Shown one piece after another: positions 1-9,431 of a DNA stretch of 64,000 bases. The position numbers and the translations under genes are program-made. Each line of letters starts with the position of its first letter. Within the stretch, counting starts at the first letter, position 1. The DNA is from Brucella tritici. GTDB lineage: Bacteria > Pseudomonadota > Alphaproteobacteria > Rhizobiales > Rhizobiaceae. The DNA lies in assembly GCF_008932295.1 (NCBI RefSeq), contig NZ_WBWA01000009.1, positions 62,001 through 126,000 on the forward strand, given 5' to 3'. The notes under the pieces are model-generated. The model did no database searches, was not told the DNA's origin, and saw nothing but the letters and a program-made list of their open reading frames with translations.

Positions 1-309
1 AGAGCGCAAAATGCTCATCGCCGCTTAAGCACGACATCAAAGAAAGATAGAGCTGCATCTTGAATGGAGCAGCTCCCCTTCTGTCAGCTTTCAAAATAAA
101 ATCAAAACCATACAGGCTTTTCCGGAATCAGTTTCACAGATCGAACCATCTGTGGATGCAGGATTGTTGGATATGTCGCGAACAGGACAGCCGATACTCA
201 ACCTTCCGGGATTTCCAGAAGCTGCGATGCAGTCGTCTGACGCTGCGAATATGTCGTATAAAGGCAAATGTCGCGCCCAGCCAACGACTATGGTTTTGTC
301 AAATACCAA
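1..309. other. Non-coding stretch before the first gene
   Basis: No convincing gene. The open frames here have poor composition and no ribosome binding site. An inverted repeat (GAGCTGC at 50-56 and GCAGCTC at 69-75) could be the terminator of a gene lying left of the window, although it lacks a clear T run. Nothing else is recognisable. Confidence 0.5.
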
Positions 310-415
310 CTAGAGCGGTTCCAGTTATTACGGAGTCGTTGAAATCGCTCTATCCATCTTTTTCACGCATTATCCGACGCAAAACCGCTTCGCACTTTTG
401 CTGGAAATGCTCTAG
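310..415. repeat. Palindromic intergenic repeat resembling Brucella RS elements
   Basis: The 106-bp element has matching inverted ends: CTAGAGCGGTTCCAG at 310-324 and CTGGAAATGCTCTAG at 401-415. An inner copy of the terminal motif lies near 339-351. The inner core around 374-398 (GCAAAACCGCTTCGC) is a sequence I recognise from abundant intergenic repeats of Rhizobiales; small palindromic repeats of about 103-105 bp called Bru-RS are known in Brucella. Assignment to that family is by memory, not by alignment. It ends 11 bp before the next start codon, so it lies in or across that gene's promoter and leader. Confidence 0.7.
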
Positions 416-426
416 GGACGCATAAA

Positions 427-2988
427 ATGGCAGAGTTTCGAAAAAAGGCGAAAGTTGTGATTGTCGGGCTTGGCGGCATCGTTGGAGCCTCGGTGGCACA
501 CCATCTGATCGAGCGCGGCTGGGACGATATCGTCGGCATCGACAAGTCCGGCATTCCGACTGATATCGGCTCGACCGCCCATGCGTCAGATTTCTGCTAT
601 GCGACGAGCCATGACTTCCTCTCCTGCTGGACAACGCTCTACTCCATCGATTTTTATGAAAAGATGGGGCATTACGCTCGCGTTGGCGGCATCGAGGTGG
701 CGCGCGTTGGCGACGATGCCCGCATGGATGAAATCAAGCGTAAGGTCGCATCGGGTAAAGCTTTCGGCACCCGCGCCCGGCTGATGGAACCGGCAGAGAT
801 CAAGGAGAAATTCCCGCTTATCGAGGAAAGTCTGGTTCAAGGCGGCCTGTGGGACCCGGATGCCGGTCTGGTTATCCCACGTTCGCAGACTGTCGCTGGC
901 AAGCTGATCGATCAGGCGGAAGCTGCTGGCAAGTTGCAGAGCTTTGCCAACACGCCTGCCCAGTCACTGCTGGTCGAAAACGGTCGCATCAAGGGTGTCG
1001 TCACCCATCGCGGCACCATCGAAGCTGATTATGTCATTATCTGCGCTGGCCTTTGGGGACGCCTCATCGCCGAAATGGTGGGGGAAGACCTGCCCGTCAT
1101 GCCGATCGACCATCCGCTGACATTCTTCGGCCCCTATAACGAGTTTGAAGGCACCGGCAAGGAAATCGGCTGGCCACTCATGCGCGATCAGGGCAATTCT
1201 GCCTATATGCGCGACACTGGCGACCCGAAGACTGCCGAAGGCGGCCAGATCGAATGGGGCTATTACGAAGAAAAGAACCCGCGCCTGTGTCATCCGCGCG
1301 ACCTTCTGGAAAAGCACGAAGCACGTCTCTCGCCATCGCAGCGCGATCTTGAGATGGACCAGATTCTGGAACCGCTTGAGCGCGCAATCGAACTGACACC
1401 TATTCTGGGCGAACTCGGCTACAACGAAAGCCACTCCTTCAACGGCTTCCTGCAGGTCACGACCGATGGCGGTCCATCCATGGGTGAAAGCCAGAAGGTG
1501 CGCGGTCTGTGGTATGCAGTCGCCATCTGGGTCAAGGACGGTCCCGGCATGGGCAAGCTCATCGCGGACTGGATGACGGATGGCCGCACATCAATCGACC
1601 ATCACGCCATCGACTATTCCCGTTTCTATCCGCATCAGATGACCGAGCAGTTCATCTGGGATCGCTGCACAGAAACGGCGATGAAGGTGTACAATCCGGC
1701 AGTCCACCCGCGTGAACCCTTCTCAAAGGGTCGCAATATCCGCCGTTCGCCATTCTATGAGCGCGAAGTGGAACTTGGCGGTCATTTTATGGAGCTTGGC
1801 GGCTGGGAGCGTGCGCATGGCTATGCCGCCAATGAGCACCTTCTCCAAAAATATAGTGATCGCGTACCAGTACGTGAGAACGAATGGGACAACCGCCATT
1901 TCTGGCGCGTCTCCAATGCCGAACATCTGGAACTGACTGAAAATTGCGGCATTATCAATCTCTCGCACTTTGCGATGTACGATATCGAAGGTCCTGACCA
2001 TGTAGAGCTGATGGAATGGCTGTGCGCTGCCAAGATTGGCGGCGATGCAAATATCGGCAAGGGTATCTATACCCACTTCCTTGATGACGAAGGCATGGTG
2101 CGCGCCGACTTCACGGCAATCCGCATGGCAGACCGCATCCGCATGATCAATGGCGCCGATGCAGGGCCTCGCGACTTCCACTATATGCGCCGTGTGGCCG
2201 AAGATAAGGGCTTTGACGTAACAATCACCGATGTGACGGAAAAATACGTCACCATCGGCATCTGGGGTCCGAATGCGCGCGAGAACCTGAAGAAGGTCGT
2301 TGAGAACCCGGAAGGTCTTGATGCGGAAAATTTCCCCTTCGCTGCTATCAAGCCAATCCGGATTGCGGGCAAGGATGTTACCGCGTTCCGCATTTCCTAT
2401 GTCGGTGAACAAGGCTGGGAACTGCATATGCGTTACGAAGACGGCCTTGCCGTCTGGGATGCGCTTCGCTCGACCGGCGTGATTGCGGTGGGCGTCGAGA
2501 CCTATGCCAACACGCGTCGCATGGAAAAGAGCCTGCGGCTGCAGAACGCCGATCTGCTGACGGAGTATAATCTTCTCGAAGCCGACCTTGCTCGTCCGAA
2601 GGTCAAGGAAGCGGATTTCCGCGGCAGGGAAAAGCATGTGGAGTACCGCTCCCGCGAACACCAACCTGCGATGCTCTGCACACTCGTCATGACCGACAAT
2701 GTGGATTCCAGGGGCGTCGCGCGTTATCCTGTCGGCATCATGCCGGTACAGAATCCGGAAACAGGAGAGACACTCGTCGACGAACTTGGACGTCGATCCT
2801 TCACAAGCTCGGTCGCGTATGGTCCAACCATTGGCAAAAACATTGCTCTCGCTTATCTGCCGTGGGCCTATTGTCAGGAGGGCCGCAAACTGAGCGTGGA
2901 ATATTTCGGCGAGACTTATCCGGTTGAAGTCGCCTCGATTGGCTACAAGCCTCTCTACGACCCGGAAAACCTCAAGCCTCGCAGCTAA
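427..2988 (+). CDS. FAD-dependent oxidoreductase fused to GcvT-like domain (dimethylglycine/sarcosine dehydrogenase family)
   Basis: The 853-residue protein has a DAO-type FAD domain in the N-terminal half. Its dinucleotide-binding motif is VVIVGLGGIVGAS near residues 10-22, followed by GSTAH at 48-52, where relatives attach FAD covalently to the His. The C-terminal half is an aminomethyltransferase (GcvT) domain with SYVGEQGWELH near residue 660. This architecture is that of dimethylglycine and sarcosine dehydrogenases, which demethylate N-methylated glycines and pass one carbon to tetrahydrofolate. The exact substrate cannot be read from sequence. The ATG follows AGGGA at a usable distance and lies directly after the palindromic repeat. 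It is followed by a strong terminator and appears to be a single-gene unit. Confidence 0.85.
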   Translation: MAEFRKKAKVVIVGLGGIVGASVAHHLIERGWDDIVGIDKSGIPTDIGSTAHASDFCYATSHDFLSCWTTLYSIDFYEKMGHYARVGGIEVARVGDDARMDEIKRKVASGKAFGTRARLMEPAEIKEKFPLIEESLVQGGLWDPDAGLVIPRSQTVAGKLIDQAEAAGKLQSFANTPAQSLLVENGRIKGVVTHRGTIEADYVIICAGLWGRLIAEMVGEDLPVMPIDHPLTFFGPYNEFEGTGKEIGWPLMRDQGNSAYMRDTGDPKTAEGGQIEWGYYEEKNPRLCHPRDLLEKHEARLSPSQRDLEMDQILEPLERAIELTPILGELGYNESHSFNGFLQVTTDGGPSMGESQKVRGLWYAVAIWVKDGPGMGKLIADWMTDGRTSIDHHAIDYSRFYPHQMTEQFIWDRCTETAMKVYNPAVHPREPFSKGRNIRRSPFYEREVELGGHFMELGGWERAHGYAANEHLLQKYSDRVPVRENEWDNRHFWRVSNAEHLELTENCGIINLSHFAMYDIEGPDHVELMEWLCAAKIGGDANIGKGIYTHFLDDEGMVRADFTAIRMADRIRMINGADAGPRDFHYMRRVAEDKGFDVTITDVTEKYVTIGIWGPNARENLKKVVENPEGLDAENFPFAAIKPIRIAGKDVTAFRISYVGEQGWELHMRYEDGLAVWDALRSTGVIAVGVETYANTRRMEKSLRLQNADLLTEYNLLEADLARPKVKEADFRGREKHVEYRSREHQPAMLCTLVMTDNVDSRGVARYPVGIMPVQNPETGETLVDELGRRSFTSSVAYGPTIGKNIALAYLPWAYCQEGRKLSVEYFGETYPVEVASIGYKPLYDPENLKPRS

Positions 2989-3006
2989 CCGAGACATCTT
3001 CTACAT

Positions 3007-3036
3007 AAAAAGCCGAGGCAGTGCCTCGGCTTTTTT
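3007..3036. terminator. Rho-independent terminator, bidirectional
   Basis: AGCCGAGGC and GCCTCGGCT pair around a 3-base loop, flanked by A and T runs on the two sides. It separates the convergent oxidoreductase gene (+) and small secreted protein gene (-) and can serve both. Confidence 0.9.
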
Positions 3037-3055
3037 GCATCCTGAAATGGAAAGA

Positions 3056-3346
3056 CTATTTCAAGGTAGCCTTGCCGCCGCTGAGCGTAATCGTTTCGCC
3101 GCCAGTCAGAGCTTCGCGATCTCCGTTCGGAAAGGTCACGAAACAGCCCGAGGCGCAAAATTCGACAGTTTCACCGGGCGCGACGATCATTTCGCGCTTG
3201 GAAGCACCTTCGGTGACCACAATCGTCTGAGGCCCACTATCATTGTTGGAAATCTGGGCCGCATATGCGTTGCCTGCCAAGACTACAAAGCCGACTGCTG
3301 CACCAAGAACAAGCTTACCCAAGCTGTTGACCTGATTTCTGTTCAT
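3056..3346 (-). CDS. Small secreted hypothetical protein
   Basis: The 96-residue protein begins with a clear signal peptide (hydrophobic LGAAVGFVVLAG, cleavage after AYA near residue 24). The mature part is about 70 residues with two close cysteines (CASGC), a repeated GGETITLSGG-like beta-rich tail and no recognised domain. The frame is open further upstream, but the ATG at 3346 puts a normal signal peptide at the N-terminus and has a G-rich stretch before it, so I chose it. It is probably periplasmic. It is a single gene, convergent with the oxidoreductase. Function unknown. Confidence 0.7.
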   Translation of the reverse strand: MNRNQVNSLGKLVLGAAVGFVVLAGNAYAAQISNNDSGPQTIVVTEGASKREMIVAPGETVEFCASGCFVTFPNGDREALTGGETITLSGGKATLK

Positions 3347-3466
3347 ACCGTCCCGACCTTTCCATCGCTCCCGCCGCGATATGTCCGATGTCGCATGAGC
3401 CCTATTGCCCTCTGTCATCTTCTTTATAAGCGGACAAAACTGAACTGCAACTGAACGAAATGTTCA

Positions 3467-6070
3467 TCAAGCGCGGTCGTCGGTATCTTCCTTCGCTTCG
3501 GGCTTCACTGCGTTCGCCTTTTTCTTCCCGGCCGCAGAGGAAAGCTCCTTTTCCTTCTGCATCAGCTCCGAAAGCTTCTCGATTTCCGGCCCCTTGAGAA
3601 CAAGATCAGTCGAGGACGAGGACAGATGCAAGCCTTCCTCATGGAAGCGTTCGACGATCTGGAACCGCAGTTCGTTCTTGATGCCGCCTGTCGACGTTAT
3701 GTCGGCCACATGGGCGTAAACATCAAAGACCATCAGTGAATCGTTCATACTTTGAAACGAAACAAAAGGTTCCGGGTTCTTCAGGATCGAAGGGTGGCCT
3801 CGAACGATTTCGAGAAGCAATGCATGAACCCGGCGAGGCTCTGCCGTATAGGAAGCCTGCACATTAATATCGATGCGTCCAAGTTTGTTGCGATGCGTCC
3901 AATTGCCGACATTACCGTTGATAAGCGTCGAATTCGGCACGATGATCGATTGCTTCTGGAAGGTTTCCACCTCCGTTGCGCGCACGCTGATCTTCTTGAC
4001 GATACCGCTGACTGTACCGGCTTCCACCCAGTCGCCAACCTTGAACGGACGTTCTGCGAGAAGAATAAGACCGGAAACGAAATTCTGGACGATATTCTGG
4101 AGACCGAAACCGATACCAAGAGACAGACCACCGGCAATAAGTGCAAGGTTCGACATATTGAACCCTGCCGCCGATACGCCCATCAGAGCCGCAAGACAAA
4201 GCCCTACATAGCCTATGACTGTGCGGATAGAATTGCGAACACCGGAATCGACACGCCCGCGTGCCATGACGCTGTTATCGAGCCAGTTCTGGAACCAGCG
4301 CGTCAGCAGATAACCGATCACGAACAGCAGAACGCCCGTCAAAAGTCCCATGAGCGAGATCGAAATATTGCCGATCTGGAACCCGGTCATCAACTGATAG
4401 AAGGTGCTTTTCAGTTCCGCCCACTGGAAGCCGAGCTGCATCAGAACCAGCGGAATACCGATCAAGGCAACGACGAGATTGATCAGAATGCCCGCCAGAA
4501 GACCAAGCTGATCAAGGGTTGCGTCATCGAAATGAAAACGCTCCCGCATTGCCTTGCCGATCTGGCTGGACGCGAAAGCCTGCTCCTCGGAAATCGCACG
4601 ACCGGTCAGGAAGCCCATATACATGGTAACAAGGAAAGCGCCTGTCACCACAATTTGCTGCGATATGAAGCGCGCCATGCCGATATAGCCGAACACGGCA
4701 GCAAGAATTGGCAAAAGCCCCAATATGATGAGGAATGTTCGGAATGCACGCGGCCATGACCGGACGGCGCCATCCTTTTCCCGCTCTACGGGCTTCAGGA
4801 AGGCAATTGCCAGAATAAGGACACCGACCATCACGGTGGCCAGCAAGCTCTTCGCCATCGTCAGGGACAGCGGCGACGAGAGTATCTGGTTGACCGTCCC
4901 GAAGAAGGAATCGAGCCCGCTTGTCAGCGCCGTTCCCGTTATCAGCCAGCCCAAAACACGCCCCGGTCGGGGTGCGACCGGAACTAGTCGCCACTGCGGC
5001 ATATCCGAACTGATACAGGCGGATGCCAACCGATGAATGAAGAAAACAAGCCCCAGCACGATGAACAACGACCGGAAAAGAGCAGCAATATCCGTTCTCA
5101 AAACATTGAAATAATTGAGAAAAAAGTACGTTGTCGCTAGGAAAACACCAACAGCCGCCGACGGTATCACCGTAGACCAGAACGCCACTGAAAGGCGGCT
5201 TAGATACGATGGGGATTCAATCGTCGGATCGCGTTGATAAATCGCGCCTAGAACGCGTCTTGCCCCGATCTGGATGACCAGAGCGGCCACGAACGCGAAA
5301 AAGGCGGCGGCAAGAAATGATTTAAGCTTGAACGTGCTAACAAAACGCCACCAGGACTGAACGATACGCCAGAGCGAAACCATCTGGTTGCTGGCGGCTG
5401 ATGCGACCTCCGTGCCGAGCGTTGTATCGATGTTCACACGCTGGGAAAGTGTCCTTGTAAACAGATCCCGGCGCATATCGCCGATTTTTGCGGACATCTG
5501 ATTGACGGAAAGCGACGTATCTTCCGTCTCGCCGACAACGGCATTTATTTCAGCCTTCTCAGCGGTCAGCCGGGCGCGCTCTTCACTGACGATTGCCGGT
5601 TCCGGCGGCTGATCGCCGGATGGCGCAGACCCTAGCTGCTCCAGTCGCGTATTGATCTCACTGAGGCGCGGGCGAAATGCAACGCCAGCCTCCAGAAGCT
5701 TCTTTGAAAGGGAGTCCAGTTGAAGCTTGAGGTTGGCCAGTGATTCATCGTTCGAAGCAGCCTTTGGAAGCTGGTCGCTGATCCGCTTTGTCTGCTGCTT
5801 CAGGTCATTGATAACCGGCTTTTGCTGTTGAACGACACCAGAAACGGGCGCAGGAGCCTGTTGCTGATCAGTGGTAGCGGGCGCTTGCTTGGTTGAATCG
5901 CTTTGGGAAGCAGCGGCTGGTGCAGCTTGTGTTGCCTGCGGGGCTGGCTGTTTGTTGTCCTGCGCGAAAGCCGGCGCAAAGCTGCCCAGCGGCAGAGCGC
6001 TGATCAGAAGAGAAAATGCAAGAACACGAAACGTCGATGAATATGCCAATTCAATTCTGCCGTTAAACAA
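3467..6070 (-). CDS. Large MscS-family mechanosensitive channel with N-terminal DUF3772-like region
   Basis: The 867-residue protein has a signal peptide (cleavage near AFAQ, residue 37), then a Gln/Ala/Pro-rich linker and a helical, coiled-coil-prone periplasmic region to about residue 200. About ten membrane segments follow, then the MscS pore and beta domain: GLSLGIGFGLQNIVQNFVSG near residue 655, then RPFKVGDWV and IIVPNSTLINGNVGNW. The charged C-terminal tail ends in Lys/Glu/Asp. Members protect cells from hypo-osmotic shock; the long periplasmic part may sense the envelope. The start is uncertain: the first in-frame start is TTG without a clear ribosome binding site, and another TTG lies seven codons in, still before the signal peptide core. 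Confidence 0.88.
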   Translation of the reverse strand: MFNGRIELAYSSTFRVLAFSLLISALPLGSFAPAFAQDNKQPAPQATQAAPAAASQSDSTKQAPATTDQQQAPAPVSGVVQQQKPVINDLKQQTKRISDQLPKAASNDESLANLKLQLDSLSKKLLEAGVAFRPRLSEINTRLEQLGSAPSGDQPPEPAIVSEERARLTAEKAEINAVVGETEDTSLSVNQMSAKIGDMRRDLFTRTLSQRVNIDTTLGTEVASAASNQMVSLWRIVQSWWRFVSTFKLKSFLAAAFFAFVAALVIQIGARRVLGAIYQRDPTIESPSYLSRLSVAFWSTVIPSAAVGVFLATTYFFLNYFNVLRTDIAALFRSLFIVLGLVFFIHRLASACISSDMPQWRLVPVAPRPGRVLGWLITGTALTSGLDSFFGTVNQILSSPLSLTMAKSLLATVMVGVLILAIAFLKPVEREKDGAVRSWPRAFRTFLIILGLLPILAAVFGYIGMARFISQQIVVTGAFLVTMYMGFLTGRAISEEQAFASSQIGKAMRERFHFDDATLDQLGLLAGILINLVVALIGIPLVLMQLGFQWAELKSTFYQLMTGFQIGNISISLMGLLTGVLLFVIGYLLTRWFQNWLDNSVMARGRVDSGVRNSIRTVIGYVGLCLAALMGVSAAGFNMSNLALIAGGLSLGIGFGLQNIVQNFVSGLILLAERPFKVGDWVEAGTVSGIVKKISVRATEVETFQKQSIIVPNSTLINGNVGNWTHRNKLGRIDINVQASYTAEPRRVHALLLEIVRGHPSILKNPEPFVSFQSMNDSLMVFDVYAHVADITSTGGIKNELRFQIVERFHEEGLHLSSSSTDLVLKGPEIEKLSELMQKEKELSSAAGKKKANAVKPEAKEDTDDRA

Positions 6071-6289
6071 GACATGGTTTCAACATAAAGCGCCCTAAAA
6101 CGGATGCAAGGCGTGGCTGCTTACAAGATATTGTAGCGTGTAGGAAGCGGACCCATACCGTATTAGACAAGCCTTGATGCCAGTATTTCCTTGTTCGTGC
6201 GAACACAAATGATTAATGAGGATTCGCAATGAGTGTGAAAAGCTGGCTCAACTCCACGGATAGACTCTAAAGAAAGTCTTGGCGATTTG

Positions 6290-6706
6290 ATGAAGGGCAT
6301 GAAAAACACGGAGCAGCACAAACGGCATGGTTTCATGCTGTTCGTTACGTGCGTCCTGTCGTTTACAGCTTTTCTGTTCGCCGTGGATTTTTCAACGCTC
6401 GATGACGATGCGGCTCGCGGTCACTCCGGCGGCATTGTCGCAAGGCAGGTCGAAGGCAGTCCAGCAACACCTGTTCGCCAGCAGTCTACCCCTTCACCAC
6501 AGCCCATGCGGGCAATCCTGATCGAAGCTATCGCAGCGAAGATCAAAACCGCTTATCTCGATCGTACTGGAGCAGCACTCCCTGTTGCAACGGCAGCGAT
6601 TCTTCCTCCAAAGACGAGATCAGCCGAAGCGGCGCAGAATTTCCGGCGCCTCGCAGTTTTGCAGGGACATTTTGGCTCTGCCCGTGCGCCTCCGAAAAGC
6701 GCATAA
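6290..6706 (+). CDS. Hypothetical protein with single N-terminal membrane segment
   Basis: About 138 residues. After a short charged start comes one hydrophobic segment (FMLFVTCVLSFTAFLFAV, about residues 16-33), then a low-complexity Ala/Pro/Gln/Arg-rich tail with no recognised domain. It looks like a membrane-anchored or secreted protein. ATG codons at 6290 and 6299 are both possible; neither has a strong ribosome binding site. Codon use is not clearly different from the neighbours. It is less certain than the surrounding genes and could be non-coding, but the hydrophobic segment right after the start argues for a real gene. Confidence 0.5.
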   Translation: MKGMKNTEQHKRHGFMLFVTCVLSFTAFLFAVDFSTLDDDAARGHSGGIVARQVEGSPATPVRQQSTPSPQPMRAILIEAIAAKIKTAYLDRTGAALPVATAAILPPKTRSAEAAQNFRRLAVLQGHFGSARAPPKSA

Positions 6707-6725
6707 TGTGCCAATCTTGATGATT

Positions 6726-6792
6726 GGCCCTTACCAATCCTAACGCCATTACAAACAATGCCCGTACCGCCACTTGATATTAAGTGGCAATT
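6726..6792 (+). promoter_or_regulatory. Tandem hairpins in the secDF leader
   Basis: Two inverted repeats precede secDF: GATTGG/CCAATC around a 6-base loop near 6723-6740, and GCCACTT (6769-6775) with AAGTGGC (6782-6788). Neither is followed by a T run, so a terminator is unlikely. They may be an operator or leader structure. No function is known to me. Confidence 0.35.
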
Positions 6793-6819
6793 GGGGCGTA
6801 CCAACCGGAACCTTAATCC

Positions 6820-9354
6820 ATGCGTACTTCGAAATGGGTGGTCGTGCTGTATAGCCTGATCGTTGCGATCGGCATCATCATTGCCTTGCCCAACTTCTTC
6901 ACCCAAAAGCACCTTGACGCGATGCCGTCCTGGTTCCCGAAGCGTCAGGTCACGCTCGGCCTCGATCTGCGCGGCGGCTCCTATCTCGTGCTTGAAGTCG
7001 ATGCAGCCGGCCTGAAAAAGGACCGTTTGCGTTCTCTGCTTGACGATGCCCGCAGCAAGCTGCGCGCCGAACGTATCCAGCCACAGTCGATCCGTGCTGT
7101 CGGCGATGCCGTTGTCGTGACCATCCCTGATGCCGACCAGCGTTCGAAGGCGGAAACGGCATTGCGTACCTTGATATCGCAGGTCAATACCAGCGGTTTC
7201 GGTACGGCAATCAATGACATCGATGTTGCCTCGACTGACAATCAGGTGCGCCTGACGCTGACAGAGGCAGGCTTCAACTACCGTCTTGATGCCGCTCTCC
7301 AGCAGAGCCTTGAAATCATCCGTCAGCGCGTTGACCAGGTCGGTGTCGCTGAACCCTCCATCCAGCGTGTAGGCTCGGATCGTATCGTGGTTCAGCTTCC
7401 TGGCCTTCAGGACCCGGCTCAGCTTCGTCAACTTCTCGGAAGCACCGCGAAGATGAGCTTCCATATGGTCGCCGATGCCAATCCGAACGATGCACCGCCT
7501 CCTGGCGTGACCATCATGCCGGATTCCAAGGACCCAAACATCAAGTACCCGATCGAGGATCAGGTTGCCCTTTCCGGCGAGCGTCTTACCGATGCGCGTG
7601 CAGGTTTCGACCAGCGCACCAATGAGCCGATCGTGTCCTTCCGTTTCGATAGTCTCGGCGCACGTCAGTTCGCCGACATCACGACAAAGAACGTCAATCG
7701 TCCGTTTGCAATTGTGCTTGATGGCAAGGTGCTGAGCGCACCCGTCATCCGTGAACCGATCACCGGCGGCTCGGGCCAGATTTCCGGCAGCTTTACAGTT
7801 CAGGATACCGTCGTCCTCTCGGCCCTCCTGCGCGCTGGCGCCCTGCCCGCTCCGCTGACCGTCATCGAAGAACGTACGGTTGGTCCGGACCTTGGCGGCG
7901 ATGCCATCAAGATGGGCCTCATTACCGGTATCGTCGGCTTCGTGCTTGTCGCGGTCTTCATCCAGCTCCTTTATGGCGTTTGGGGTACCATCGCCAATGT
8001 GGCGCTCCTGCTCCACACCTTGCTCACCTTCTCCGCATTGAGCCTTATCGGTGCAACGCTGACCTTGCCCGGTATCGCCGGTATCATTCTCGGTATCGGT
8101 ATCGCGGTTGACGCCAATATTCTCATCAACGAACGTATTCGCGAAGAAACGCGGCGAGGCCTCGGGGCCATGGCCGCGCTGGATAAGGGCTTCCATAGCG
8201 CCTTCTCCACTATTGTGGATGCGAACGTTACGTCCTTGATCTCGACCTTGCTGCTGTTCACCTTCGGCACCGGTCCGGTTCGTGGCTTTGCTATCACCAT
8301 GATGCTCGGTATTGCGATCTCGATGTTCACGGATGTGACGCTGGTTCGCATGGCGATGGCCTGGTACGTCCGCAAGCGTAAGCTGAAGGTGCTCGTCATC
8401 GAGCCGTTCCTGAAGTTTGTTCCAGAAAAGACGAATATCAGTTTCATGAACGCCCGCTTCGTCGGCATCGGCGTCTCGATCGTGCTGTCGATCCTGTCGA
8501 TTGGCCTGTTCTTCAAGCCGGGGCTGAATTACGGCATCGACTTTAAGGGCGGTATCCAGGCGGAAATCGTCACGTCACAACCAGCCGATCTGGCACAACT
8601 GCGCGAAAAACTCGGCGCGCTGGGGCTTGGTGAAGTAGCACTTCAGTCTGCCGGTAGCCCGAACGATGTTCTGATCCGCGTTCAGCGTCAGGATGGTGGC
8701 GAGGAAGCGCAGACAGTTGCCGTCAACAAGATGCGCGAAGCCGTAACCGAGCTTGATCCCGGCGTGAAGATCGAGCGTACGGAAGTGGTCGGTCCCAAGG
8801 TTTCCGGCGAATTGGCCCGTTCAGGCTTCATCGCGGTCGTCCTCTCGGCACTCGGCATGCTCATCTATCTCTGGTGGCGTTTCGAATGGTTCTTTGCGAT
8901 GGGCGCGATCATCACGCTCATCCTCGACACCACGAAGATGGTTGGCTTCTTTGCGCTGTTCCAGCTCGATTTCAACCTGACCGCCATTGCAGCACTTCTG
9001 ACCGCTATCGGTTACTCGGTAAACGATAAGGTCGTGGTTTATGACCGCATGCGTGAAAACATGCGTCTTTATAAATCGAAACCGCTGCGCGAGATCGTCG
9101 ACATGAGTATCAATCAGGTGCTCGTCCGTTGTATTTATACATCGATGACGACGTTCCTGTGTATGCTCCCGATGGCTATCTGGGGCGGTAGCGCGGTTCA
9201 TAATTTTGCCGTGCCGATGCTGTTCGGTATCGTTATCGCAACATCGTCGTCGATCTTCATCGCCGCTCCGATTCTGCTTCTGCTGGGCAACTGGTGGCAG
9301 CACCGCAAGGAAGCGCATCAGGCTATTGAAGACAGCGCCGCCGCACAGAAATAA
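6820..9354 (+). CDS. secDF: Protein translocase SecDF, fused
   Basis: The 844-residue protein carries SecD and SecF in one chain. SecD: first membrane helix at residues 5-25, then LGLDLRGGSYLVLEVD, a large periplasmic domain and a five-helix block near 365-510 with GIAVDANILINERIREE. SecF begins near residue 533 and contains YGIDFKGG and GYSVNDKVVVYDRMREN. SecDF uses the proton gradient to pull exported proteins through SecYEG on the outer side of the inner membrane. Most bacteria encode secD and secF separately, often after yajC. Here they are fused and no yajC lies next to them. The ATG is unambiguous. Confidence 0.96.
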   Translation: MRTSKWVVVLYSLIVAIGIIIALPNFFTQKHLDAMPSWFPKRQVTLGLDLRGGSYLVLEVDAAGLKKDRLRSLLDDARSKLRAERIQPQSIRAVGDAVVVTIPDADQRSKAETALRTLISQVNTSGFGTAINDIDVASTDNQVRLTLTEAGFNYRLDAALQQSLEIIRQRVDQVGVAEPSIQRVGSDRIVVQLPGLQDPAQLRQLLGSTAKMSFHMVADANPNDAPPPGVTIMPDSKDPNIKYPIEDQVALSGERLTDARAGFDQRTNEPIVSFRFDSLGARQFADITTKNVNRPFAIVLDGKVLSAPVIREPITGGSGQISGSFTVQDTVVLSALLRAGALPAPLTVIEERTVGPDLGGDAIKMGLITGIVGFVLVAVFIQLLYGVWGTIANVALLLHTLLTFSALSLIGATLTLPGIAGIILGIGIAVDANILINERIREETRRGLGAMAALDKGFHSAFSTIVDANVTSLISTLLLFTFGTGPVRGFAITMMLGIAISMFTDVTLVRMAMAWYVRKRKLKVLVIEPFLKFVPEKTNISFMNARFVGIGVSIVLSILSIGLFFKPGLNYGIDFKGGIQAEIVTSQPADLAQLREKLGALGLGEVALQSAGSPNDVLIRVQRQDGGEEAQTVAVNKMREAVTELDPGVKIERTEVVGPKVSGELARSGFIAVVLSALGMLIYLWWRFEWFFAMGAIITLILDTTKMVGFFALFQLDFNLTAIAALLTAIGYSVNDKVVVYDRMRENMRLYKSKPLREIVDMSINQVLVRCIYTSMTTFLCMLPMAIWGGSAVHNFAVPMLFGIVIATSSSIFIAAPILLLLGNWWQHRKEAHQAIEDSAAAQK

Positions 9355-9360
9355 CCCGTT

Positions 9361-9390
9361 TGCCGGGCAAGGCTCAGGCCTTGCCCGGCT
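9361..9390. terminator. Strong hairpin after secDF
   Basis: GCCGGGCAAGG (9362-9372) pairs with CCTTGCCCGGC (9379-9389) around a short loop. There is no T run, so it is a weak intrinsic terminator or an mRNA-stabilising hairpin between secDF and the antiporter gene. Confidence 0.55.
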
Positions 9391-9431
9391 CCCACATACA
9401 GAATTGAGAAGCCAGAGGGGGAAGGCACCTG

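Noticed and set aside
60-425. A 121-codon plus-strand frame before the first gene
   Set aside because: It runs through the palindromic repeat, has no ribosome binding site and no domain, and a residue mix typical of non-coding DNA.
1723-2997. A 424-codon open frame on the minus strand inside the oxidoreductase gene
   Set aside because: It is the exact antisense of a gene with clear FAD and GcvT motifs, has no ribosome binding site or known domain, and its composition is that of a shadow frame in GC-rich DNA.
6553-8196. A 547-codon minus-strand frame across the start of secDF
   Set aside because: It is antisense to highly conserved SecD sequence, rich in Arg, His, Asp and Gly as shadow frames are, and has no motif.
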